Positions 8,101 through 14,335 of a stretch of 22,626 nucleotides of DNA are shown one piece after another. The notes below the pieces were generated by a model. That model made no database searches, had not been told where the DNA came from, and was given only the letters and a program-made list of their open reading frames with translations. The DNA comes from an uncultured Sutterella sp. (GTDB lineage Bacteria; Pseudomonadota; Gammaproteobacteria; Burkholderiales; Burkholderiaceae_F): positions 1-22,626 of the forward strand of contig CAJLGW010000022.1 in assembly GCA_905206345.1 (NCBI GenBank), written 5' to 3'. The translations under genes and the position numbers were made by a program. Every line of letters starts with the position of its first letter. Positions within the stretch are counted from its first letter, which is position 1.

Positions 8101-9116
8101 TGACGATGAACTTTAAAGTATTGGATGAGTACGGTCGTCAAATTGCCATGGGTCGCAACCTTCCTAATTTGCGTAGTGAATTGGGGCAAGAAGCGCAGAA
8201 GTCATTCCAAGCGGTGGCAGCAAAAGAAGTGGAAGTCTCTTGCGATTGGGACGATGAAATTACTTCATGGAGCTTTGGTGAGTTGCCTGACATCATGGAG
8301 ATTAAACGCAAAAACCAATCGTTAATCGGGCATCCCGCCTTGGTTGATCACGGTACGTACTGCACATTGGAAGTGTTTGACGATCCCGATCAGGCCAAAA
8401 AGAGTCACGAGCGAGGCTTAATGCGACTCTTTAAGTTGAGTTTGCGAGAACAGATTCGATTTATTGAAAAGAGTCTTAAAGCGTTGCAAAAGATTCAAAT
8501 GCAAGCGGCGATGGTGCCTGCGTTAGCAAAAGCCTTTGATAGTTTTGAAGCGATGCAAGAAGCCATCATTGATGCAACGCTTCAACAAACGGCGCTGCAA
8601 GACCCATGGCCCAATGATGAGCGAGCCTTTGAAGCGCGTCGCAATGACGTGAAGGGGAAGTTAAACCTCATCGCGCAAGAAATCAGTCGTTTGTTGACAG
8701 AAATCGCGGAGTTGGCGGTTCAGGTTCCGCGCAAGTTAAAGACCTGTCCGGATAAACGCGTGGTTGAAGACATTCAATCGCAAATGACGGGACTTTTCTT
8801 TAAAGACTTTTTGTTAACCGTGGGTTATGAGCACTTGGTGCATTACCCGCGTTATCTGAGAGCGATTTTATTGCGATTGGAAAAGTGGCAAGACGAGCAA
8901 ACTAAGGACGCTGAAAAGATGCGTGATGTGACGCGCTTTGTCACGCTCTATGAGCGAGAAATCGCCCGTCGCAAAGGAGTGGCTGATGAGCGTCTGACTC
9001 AATTTAGATGGATGATTGAAGAGTTGCGTGTCTCGTTATTTGCTCAAAAATTAAGAACACCGATGCCCGTGAGCGTTAAACGTTTGGATAAGGTGTGGAA
9101 CTCAAATCTCTATTAA
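5184..9116 (+). CDS. hrpA: ATP-dependent RNA helicase HrpA
   Basis: A 1310-residue DEAH-box helicase, close to the usual HrpA length of about 1300. The first 60 residues are a Lys/Arg/Glu-rich, probably helical extension. Helicase motifs follow: GETGSGKT (97-104), DEAH (194-197), SAT (226-228) and QRSGRCGR (397-404). After them come the ratchet/OB-type regions and the long HrpA-specific C-terminal half. In E. coli HrpA acts on mRNA and stalled or collided ribosomes. That role here is by homology. The gene diverges from yggX. The upstream ribosome binding site is weak (GGGTAA region before the ATG). The membrane Fe-S oxidoreductase starts 52 bases after its stop with no clear terminator between, so the two could be co-transcribed. 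Confidence 0.96.
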   Translation: MANTLRDQLAFLRDEQMAQARARAEKEEAEKARRRQEREAAAQKSKAQGKKEKKKPVVSPTQTLKADLQLAPGLPVSERGEEVIEAIKNNRVVIVCGETGSGKTTQLPKICLLAGRGKKGMIAHTQPRRIAASSIAKRLAEETKTELGDFVGYKVRFTDKTQFTAKIKLMTDGILLAETQNDPLLKAYDTIIIDEAHERSINIDFLLGYLKGLLKKRSDLKVIVTSATIDSERFAAHFADEKGQPAPVLNISGRTYPVEVRYNPIEEADETDDKSLMLAINDACDELSREGQGDILVFLPGEREIREAADFLRRMQPPTTQILMLFARLSADEQERVFRTSGLRRIVLATNVAETSITVPGIHYVVDAGLARVKRYSYRNKVDQLLIEPVSQASANQRSGRCGRIANGVCIRLYSQEEFDRRPAFTDPEIMRTNLASVILRMKSLHLGDIRDFNFVQAPPARAIADGVSLLKELNALDDHERLTRIGHALSKLPVDPKVARMLLAANDHQALAEVLIIASALSVQDPRERPMESQEAADASHKAMADDKSDFLTFVKLWRYVEAATAKKESNRKLTEEFKRKFLSPRRLREWKDVYKQLKEMTSELGWRLNTVDATYEQIHVSLLTGLLGNIGYKQPEDNPKAPPFIGARSIKFHIWPGSPRVKKCGRWIMAAELVETSRLFARTVADIDPKWIEKVGRHLIKKSYTEPHWEKNQASVMALERGTLYGLTIYAQRRTHFADKDPVLARELFIREALVAGDFDCQASFFKHNQNLIREIRNLEHKSRRLDVLVDDVLIEQFYDKLIPADVVDGVTFEQWRKAAEKSQPKLLYLSKDELMRHEASGITTQYFPKVMTMKGVEMGLTYHFEPGSPRDGVTLAVPLYALNMVDEVAVEWLVPGMLKEKVQLLVKSLPQKFRRHCVPLPEYAKNFALRHEDTFGTSGLREAIIDDMREQFQVAPNVVDFKLEMLPPHLTMNFKVLDEYGRQIAMGRNLPNLRSELGQEAQKSFQAVAAKEVEVSCDWDDEITSWSFGELPDIMEIKRKNQSLIGHPALVDHGTYCTLEVFDDPDQAKKSHERGLMRLFKLSLREQIRFIEKSLKALQKIQMQAAMVPALAKAFDSFEAMQEAIIDATLQQTALQDPWPNDERAFEARRNDVKGKLNLIAQEISRLLTEIAELAVQVPRKLKTCPDKRVVEDIQSQMTGLFFKDFLLTVGYEHLVHYPRYLRAILLRLEKWQDEQTKDAEKMRDVTRFVTLYEREIARRKGVADERLTQFRWMIEELRVSLFAQKLRTPMPVSVKRLDKVWNSNLY

Positions 9117-9168
9117 AATGCGAGATTAACGTAAAATGAAAAGTATTCTCCTCGGAAGGTTAATTTTT

Positions 9169-11181
9169 ATGACTGATATGCCAATTCGTCCCGCCTTTTG
9201 GAACGTTCCGTTATGGGCTGAAATCGGTGTTTATATTTTCGGTCTCTCGGCACTTTTCATCTGTCTTTGGGGTGTTTATAAGTCGGTGAAACTTTGGAAG
9301 GCCGGTCAACCCGATGATCTCCCTATCGATCATAAGCGTCGTTGGGGCGGTCTTTGGCGTGATGCATTTATGCATCGTCGATTGTTAAAAACGCCGTCCG
9401 GTGTGATTCACTTTTGCATCTTCTGGGGTTTTGTCTTTTTATTTTTTGGCACAGCAACGGCTACGCTTGACTGGGACATCGGTCACTATGTCTTTGGTGA
9501 ACAGTTCTTGAAGGGTTGGGTGTACCTCGCTTATAAACTCATTTTGGATATCGCCGGTGTTGTTGCCATTTTGGGGATTTTGGCAGCAACCGTTCGTCGC
9601 TTTGTCATTCAAAAAGCAACGCTTGAGCGCAGTTGGCGTTTTGCAGCCATTTTATTTTCGTTATTTGTCATCATCGTCACGGGTTACGTGGTTGAAGGTT
9701 TACGTTTAGCCGTTCAACAACCCGCATGGGCGAGTTTTTCTCCTGTGGGTAGCCTTTTTGCGCAAGGTTTGACGCAACTCTTTACGCAAGAACAATTGCA
9801 AAGCGCTCACTTGATTGCTTGGTTATTGCACGGTGGTATGGCCTTGATCTTTGTGGCTTTGATTCCCTTAACCTACTTCTCACATATGTACAAAGCCTCA
9901 ACCAATATCTATTGGCGAAAGTTGGCTCCTAAGGGCGAATTAAAGAAGATTGAAAACATCGAAGAACAAGAAACGTTCGGTATTTCTCAATTTAACCAAT
10001 TCACGTGGAAACAACGTTTGGATTTTGATGCGTGTACAGAATGCGGTCGCTGCTCGGAAGTGTGCCCCGCATTGAAGTCAGGCGCCGTATTAGATCCCAA
10101 GAAAGTGGTGCTGAAATTAAAGAATCAGTTGCATCATCCGGACGAAGAAAAAGCCTTGGTGGGCGACATTATTACGAAGGATGAACTCTGGAGCTGCACG
10201 ACTTGTGGTGCGTGCTTACAAGAGTGTCCGGCACGTTTGGATTTGCCCTCTGCCATTATCGATATGCGTCGCCATTTGGCCCTTGAACAAGGCGACTTTC
10301 CGGCGGGGCTTCAAGTTGCGCTTGAAAATACGCAAAGCGTGGGCAACCCATGGGGGATGGATCCGGCTGATCGCCTGGCTTGGGGTAAAGATTTGGATCT
10401 TCCGATTGCCAAGCCCGGTGTTAAAGTCGATGTGCTTTATTGGGTAGGGTGCTCGGCTTCTTATGACCGTCGTGCTCAAAAGATTGCTCGCGCAATGGTG
10501 AAGATTTTGCGTGCTGCGAACGTTAACTTTGCGATCATGCAAGAAGAGCGTTGCCACGGCGATTTTGCTCGCCGAGTCGGGGAAGAATACACGTTCCAAT
10601 TGGCGGTTCAAGAAAATATTGAAAACCTTCGTCAATACAGCTTCAAACGCATTGTGGCGCATTGCCCGCACTGCTTTAACACGTTGAAGAATGAATATCC
10701 TCAATTTGAGGGTGGTCAGTTTGAAGTGATGAGTCACACGCATTTGATTTATGAGTTGATGTCGGCCGGTCGCATTAAACCTAAATTGAACCACCCTGAA
10801 AAGTTGGTGATTCATGATCCTTGCTACATGGCTCGCTACAACAATAGCGTGGGTACGCCTCGTAAGATTTTGGATGAAATCGCTGGTGTCTCTCGCGTTG
10901 AAAACCTTCGCCGCGGTAAACAAGCCATGTGCTGTGGCGCCGGTGGCGGTCAAATGTGGATGGAAGGTCAAAACCGCATTAACGTTATTCGATTAAAGCA
11001 ATTGCGTGAGTCAGCGCCTACGGTTGCTGTGAGTTGCCCTCATTGCTTGACGATGTTCGAGACGGCCATGAGTGGTGATAAGGTACTCGAAGGCATGGAA
11101 ATCATTGAGTTGGCAGAAATCGTGGCTCGCGGTCTTGATGACACTACTGTGGAAAACAGTAAAGCCAAAAGTGAAAAATAA
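9169..11181 (+). CDS. Membrane-bound HdrDE-like Fe-S oxidoreductase (two CCG domains)
   Basis: A 670-residue fusion of an HdrE/NarI-like membrane domain and an HdrD-like cytoplasmic domain. About five to six hydrophobic helices fill residues 15-240, with histidines that could bind haem b. Two 4Fe-4S ferredoxin motifs follow: Cys289, 292, 295, 299 and Cys343, 346, 349, 353. The first CCG domain is degenerate (Cys428, a single Cys462 in ERCHGD, then Cys499 and Cys502). The second is complete (Cys552, Cys588-Cys589, Cys623, Cys626). This architecture matches proteins proposed to pass electrons from electron transfer flavoprotein to the menaquinone pool. No etf genes are in view, so the partner is inferred. 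The start is the ATG at 9169 with GGAAGG (9154-9159) 9 bases upstream. An in-frame ATG at 9136 lacks such a site. Confidence 0.88.
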   Translation: MTDMPIRPAFWNVPLWAEIGVYIFGLSALFICLWGVYKSVKLWKAGQPDDLPIDHKRRWGGLWRDAFMHRRLLKTPSGVIHFCIFWGFVFLFFGTATATLDWDIGHYVFGEQFLKGWVYLAYKLILDIAGVVAILGILAATVRRFVIQKATLERSWRFAAILFSLFVIIVTGYVVEGLRLAVQQPAWASFSPVGSLFAQGLTQLFTQEQLQSAHLIAWLLHGGMALIFVALIPLTYFSHMYKASTNIYWRKLAPKGELKKIENIEEQETFGISQFNQFTWKQRLDFDACTECGRCSEVCPALKSGAVLDPKKVVLKLKNQLHHPDEEKALVGDIITKDELWSCTTCGACLQECPARLDLPSAIIDMRRHLALEQGDFPAGLQVALENTQSVGNPWGMDPADRLAWGKDLDLPIAKPGVKVDVLYWVGCSASYDRRAQKIARAMVKILRAANVNFAIMQEERCHGDFARRVGEEYTFQLAVQENIENLRQYSFKRIVAHCPHCFNTLKNEYPQFEGGQFEVMSHTHLIYELMSAGRIKPKLNHPEKLVIHDPCYMARYNNSVGTPRKILDEIAGVSRVENLRRGKQAMCCGAGGGQMWMEGQNRINVIRLKQLRESAPTVAVSCPHCLTMFETAMSGDKVLEGMEIIELAEIVARGLDDTTVENSKAKSEK

Positions 11182-11189
11182 GATTTCTT

Positions 11190-11480
11190 CCTTGCCGAAA
11201 AGAATAAAAGCTGTGTGGGCCGGAATGGTCCAGAGAGGGTAAAGAGTTCCTCGCAGGCGACACAGTTCAGCGACAGTGCCTTCGCGAAAGGGTTGAATCA
11301 TACCGATTCAGTCAGGTCCCATGAAGCCTCTGAATTTATTCAGAGGTAAGTTCACAGAGGAAACTCCAACAATCCTTCAGAACCGAGTACTGATTTAACA
11401 GATTGGTTAAAACTTGATTACAAGTAGAAATTACGTAAATTTAAAGGGAGTTGTTAATTAGGTACAACAGCTCCCTTTTT
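11190..11480 (+). ncRNA. Candidate structured RNA or long 3' UTR
   Basis: This fills most of the 320-base gap between two convergent genes. I see no credible ORF. Hairpins visible are CTGTGT/ACACAG (11211-11216 with 11260-11265), enclosing GGGCC/GGTCC and GAGG/CCTC as a possible three-way junction, then TGAATC/GATTCA near 11294-11310, then a perfect CCTCTGAA/TTCAGAGG (11327-11346). The stretch ends in an intrinsic terminator. No strong promoter is visible in front of it, so it may instead be the 3' untranslated region of the oxidoreductase gene, or a small RNA processed from it. It does not resemble RNase P RNA, tmRNA, SRP RNA or 6S RNA in the parts I could compare by memory. Confidence 0.35.
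11444..11480 (+). terminator. Intrinsic terminator downstream of the oxidoreductase gene
   Basis: A GGGAGTTGTT/AACAGCTCCC stem with one G-U pair and a 10-base loop, followed by six T residues on the plus strand. On the minus strand the G-U becomes a mismatch and the T run is shorter. It thus fits plus-strand termination best, though it may also end the rlmL-like transcript from the other side. Confidence 0.8.
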
Positions 11481-11501
11481 TATTCTTACGATTTGTTTAG
11501 T

Positions 11502-12686
11502 TTATTCTGCAGATGTAGATTCCTTCCGCCGGAAACTTCCCTTCACCATCTCAAACTTAAAGAAACGGCACTCCAACGGCCCATTAAAAATCACAATCTT
11601 ACGAGATTCCGACAAACGCATCTGTTGGGGTAACTTACGATCGCTCGTTAACATCCAAGCCGTCCAACCGGAAAAGTTACGTTTTAAGTTGTCTGCTACG
11701 TTTTTCATCATACTGCCGACGCTTGCACTCTTAGGATTGGATTGTTCACCATAAGGCGGATTGGAGATAATCGTGCCTTCTTCAGCAATGGGCGTTGCCT
11801 CACGAGCGTCACAACGGGTAAACGTCAAACGACCGTCTTCAAGCAATTTATCCAAACCTGCGCGTTGAGCATTACTCATGGCCTTCCCCACCACGATAGA
11901 AGAGATGTCGCTTGCGGCAATCTTCACTGGTGCGTGCATGTTAATTTCGGCACGCGCATCTTCCTTCATTTCTTCCCAAAGATCCATGTCGAAAATTTGG
12001 AGATTTTCAAAAGCAAAGGAACGATTTAAGCCTGGTGCCATGTGGCAAGCAATTTGCGCAGCTTCAATAGCAATCGTGCCCGAACCGCAGAAGATGTCCA
12101 TCAAGGGGGATTGTTGATCCCATTGAGAAAGTGCCAAAAGGCCCGCAGCCAAATTTTCTTTCAAAGGTGCTTCGCCCTTTTCAATACGCCAACCGCGCTT
12201 AAAGAGGGGTTCACCGGACAAATTCAAATAAAACGTGCAATAGCGATCCGTAATAAACGCATGAATGCGCACGTCAGGGTTCGTCTTTTCAATGCTCGGA
12301 CGCATACCGCAACCTTCGCGGAAGCGGTCACAAATGCCGTCTTTGATGCGAAGCGTGGTGAAGTCAAGGCTTTCCAAGGGAGAATTCTTAGCCGTCACAT
12401 CCACACGGATTTTGGCATCGGCTTCAAAGAACTTTTCCCACGGCAACAAATGGGCCATGTCATAAATGTCATGACTGTCGTAGTATTGACGTGAGGCAAT
12501 CTTCATCAAAATGCGGCTTGCAAAGCGGCTGTGCAAACACACCGACATTGCCAAAGCCAAGGGGCCTTCAAATAAAACGCCACCCGGATTTTCTTTGGTG
12601 TTTTGAGCACCTAAGCCTTGGAGTTCTTGAGCCAAAATCGGTTCAAGCGTTCGAGGACAGACGGCAAAAAAGTGATAGTTAGCCAT
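11502..12686 (-). CDS. rlmL: RlmL-type 23S rRNA guanine-N2 methyltransferase
   Basis: A 394-residue SAM-dependent RNA methyltransferase. It has an N-terminal ferredoxin-like/THUMP region (about 1-160), the SAM-binding DIFCGSGT (197-204) and the catalytic NPPYG (309-313) typical of base N-methylation. It matches the RlmL half of E. coli RlmKL, which forms m2G2445 in 23S rRNA. The RlmK half is absent, so this is a stand-alone form. The start at 12686 is supported by AGGAAG (12697-12702 on this strand), 10 bases upstream. It lies 20 bases after holA and is probably in one transcript with lptE and holA. The family assignment is strong. The exact modified nucleotide is by homology. Confidence 0.88.
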   Translation of the reverse strand: MANYHFFAVCPRTLEPILAQELQGLGAQNTKENPGGVLFEGPLALAMSVCLHSRFASRILMKIASRQYYDSHDIYDMAHLLPWEKFFEADAKIRVDVTAKNSPLESLDFTTLRIKDGICDRFREGCGMRPSIEKTNPDVRIHAFITDRYCTFYLNLSGEPLFKRGWRIEKGEAPLKENLAAGLLALSQWDQQSPLMDIFCGSGTIAIEAAQIACHMAPGLNRSFAFENLQIFDMDLWEEMKEDARAEINMHAPVKIAASDISSIVVGKAMSNAQRAGLDKLLEDGRLTFTRCDAREATPIAEEGTIISNPPYGEQSNPKSASVGSMMKNVADNLKRNFSGWTAWMLTSDRKLPQQMRLSESRKIVIFNGPLECRFFKFEMVKGSFRRKESTSAE

Positions 12687-12706
12687 TTAAATTTTTCTTC
12701 CTAGTA

Positions 12707-13708
12707 CTAGCTGTGGGCAAGGAAAATGCAAAGGCTTTTCAACTCAGACCACACATCATTTCGTGTTTTGACAGTAAGACCTTTAGCAAGGCGGTCAATG
12801 TCGGCGCATCGACCAAGACAGCTTGCTAAGGCGTTTAAATTCATGCGAAGGTTCACGCGCTGCAAGTGTTGCTTCATTGCAGGCGCACAGAAAACGTTTG
12901 CGCCCTCTTTAACAGCAATCACATCTCGGATAAAAGTTGAGATGCGCATGATGATTAGGGGCAGTGCTTCACCTTCGGCTTGCATGCCGGCGACCGTGCG
13001 ACTTACGCGCGCCACGTCACCCAATGCCATCGCTTCAATTAAATCCTCAAGACTGTAGCGAGAAACATTCATCACACAGTCTTCAACGTCTTTAAGTGAC
13101 AATTCGCCTTCGGGGTGCAGAAGCGAGAGCTTCATCAACTCTTGCTTGGCAGCCATTAAGTTACCTTCGGTTTGCTCGGCAAAAAAGCGAAGAGCATCGG
13201 CTTGCATCGTTTGGTTTTGACGATGCAAACGCTCTTCAATCCAGTGCGAGTATTGAGCTCGGGTAATGGGTTGACAGTTAATTACTTGACCGACACTCGC
13301 CAACTCTTTAAACCAAGAGGCTTTTTGCGTTTTGTAGTCCACCTGCGAGAGATGAACAATCGTCACCGTTGTATCAACGGTAGGGGCGGCTTCAACAAAT
13401 TGCGAAAGAATTTTTGCACCCTTAGTGCCGGGGCCCGAGGATAAAAAGCGCAAAATGATGACCTTTTTGTCATCAAAAAGCGAGACGCTTAAAAGCGCAT
13501 CCAACAGTTCTGACCAGTCAGAAGTGGCCGATAAGGCAAGCGTTTGACGATCGGTATAGCCCAAGTCTTTAGCCGTTTGACGCAAAGCATCCATCGCTTC
13601 CATTGCCAGAAGCGGTTCTTCGTCAACGATGACCCAAACGGGGGGCAGAAACCCCTTTTCTTTGGCTTGGGCGAGTTGGTGCGCTAATTGGTCGCTTTTA
13701 ATAGGCAT
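12707..13708 (-). CDS. holA: DNA polymerase III delta subunit
   Basis: A 333-residue clamp-loader subunit that opens the beta sliding clamp at replication forks. The N-terminal region (VWVIVDEEPLLAMEAMD), the central SLFDDKKVIILRF, and the helical C-terminal collar part follow the HolA pattern, and the length is normal. As usual for delta, it lacks a functional P-loop. The start overlaps the end of lptE by 11 bases, so translational coupling is likely, and no strong Shine-Dalgarno sequence is needed or seen. The lptE-holA order is common in Proteobacteria and supports the call. The rlmL-like gene follows after 20 bases. Confidence 0.93.
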   Translation of the reverse strand: MPIKSDQLAHQLAQAKEKGFLPPVWVIVDEEPLLAMEAMDALRQTAKDLGYTDRQTLALSATSDWSELLDALLSVSLFDDKKVIILRFLSSGPGTKGAKILSQFVEAAPTVDTTVTIVHLSQVDYKTQKASWFKELASVGQVINCQPITRAQYSHWIEERLHRQNQTMQADALRFFAEQTEGNLMAAKQELMKLSLLHPEGELSLKDVEDCVMNVSRYSLEDLIEAMALGDVARVSRTVAGMQAEGEALPLIIMRISTFIRDVIAVKEGANVFCAPAMKQHLQRVNLRMNLNALASCLGRCADIDRLAKGLTVKTRNDVWSELKSLCIFLAHS

Positions 13709-14213
13709 GAATGTTGGGCTTTAAGGCCGACAAGCGGTTCAATAATTGCGTGATCAAATCTTGTTGAATTTCGTTATACAGGAGGTTTTCTTCCGTATCG
13801 CGAGACAAGTAATCTTCTTCGTTGTAAGACATTTGACGAGAGGCGGCAAACGTGGTCGGAACCATGTATTCGTCCCCATCTGGGCTAGCCACACGGAACG
13901 TCAATGACAACGTCAATTCGTATTCACGGGCTTCCCCCTTGGAGTTTAAAGCCAAGACTTCACGATCGCGCTTGGAACTCACTAAATCCAAAACGGCTTG
14001 TGCTTCTTCAGCCGTATCAACCAACGTGATATTGGTGCCGGCTTTTAACATACGACGAATGTCGGCTGCCATACGGTTATTGATGGGCATGTTCACAAAC
14101 ATCGTATCAAACGGAAGCGTCACTCGACCGCGCAAATGAAAACCGCAACCGGTGGTCGCAGCTGCAGATAAAGCAAGCGCAGACAATAAAAAGGAACGAC
14201 GACCCAGTGTCAT
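13698..14213 (-). CDS. lptE: LPS-assembly lipoprotein LptE
   Basis: A 171-residue outer-membrane lipoprotein that plugs and helps assemble LptD, the LPS translocon. The signal sequence is hydrophobic, with a lipobox ending at Cys23 followed by GFHLRG, the hallmark start of mature LptE. Just before the hydrophobic stretch lies GRRSFLL, which resembles a twin-arginine motif. Sec export is the family norm, so Tat use is only a possibility. The protein has a central alternating beta pattern and a C-terminal helix (LLNRLSAL). It is preceded by the leuS terminator and a possible promoter, and overlaps holA by 11 bases. No canonical Shine-Dalgarno sequence is visible before the ATG. Confidence 0.92.
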   Translation of the reverse strand: MTLGRRSFLLSALALSAAATTGCGFHLRGRVTLPFDTMFVNMPINNRMAADIRRMLKAGTNITLVDTAEEAQAVLDLVSSKRDREVLALNSKGEAREYELTLSLTFRVASPDGDEYMVPTTFAASRQMSYNEEDYLSRDTEENLLYNEIQQDLITQLLNRLSALKPNIHAY

Positions 14214-14247
14214 AGTGTTGTTTCTCGAGAAGTTTTGTAATAGAAGG

Positions 14248-14253
14248 ATTATA
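14248..14253 (-). promoter_or_regulatory. Possible -10 box for lptE-holA-rlmL
   Basis: Read on the minus strand this is TATAAT, about 34 bases before the lptE start and just past the leuS terminator. No good -35 box lies at the right distance, so either it depends on an activator or extended contacts, or it is a chance match. Its position after a terminator makes a promoter here likely. Confidence 0.4.
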
Positions 14254-14275
14254 CGGGTTTAAGTGGCTTAGAACG

Positions 14276-14312
14276 AAAAAATCCCGAAGTCATCAGGCGA
14301 TGATCTTCGGGA
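14276..14312 (-). terminator. Intrinsic terminator of leuS
   Basis: On the minus strand TCCCGAAG pairs with CTTCGGGA (14282-14289 with 14305-14312), extended inward by a TCATC/GATGA stem with a one-base bulge, then a run of T. It ends the leuS transcript about 60 bases before lptE begins. Confidence 0.88.
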
Positions 14313-14335
14313 CTTTCGTCATTGTGCGAAACGAA

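Noticed and set aside
10216..10971. A 251-codon minus-strand open frame inside the Fe-S oxidoreductase gene
   Set aside because: It lies fully antisense to cysteine motifs and CCG domains that are clearly real, and has no recognisable domain of its own.
11011..11301. A 96-codon minus-strand open frame over the 3' end of the oxidoreductase gene
   Set aside because: Its largest part is antisense to a real gene and the rest overlaps strong hairpins. No ribosome binding site or family resemblance is seen.
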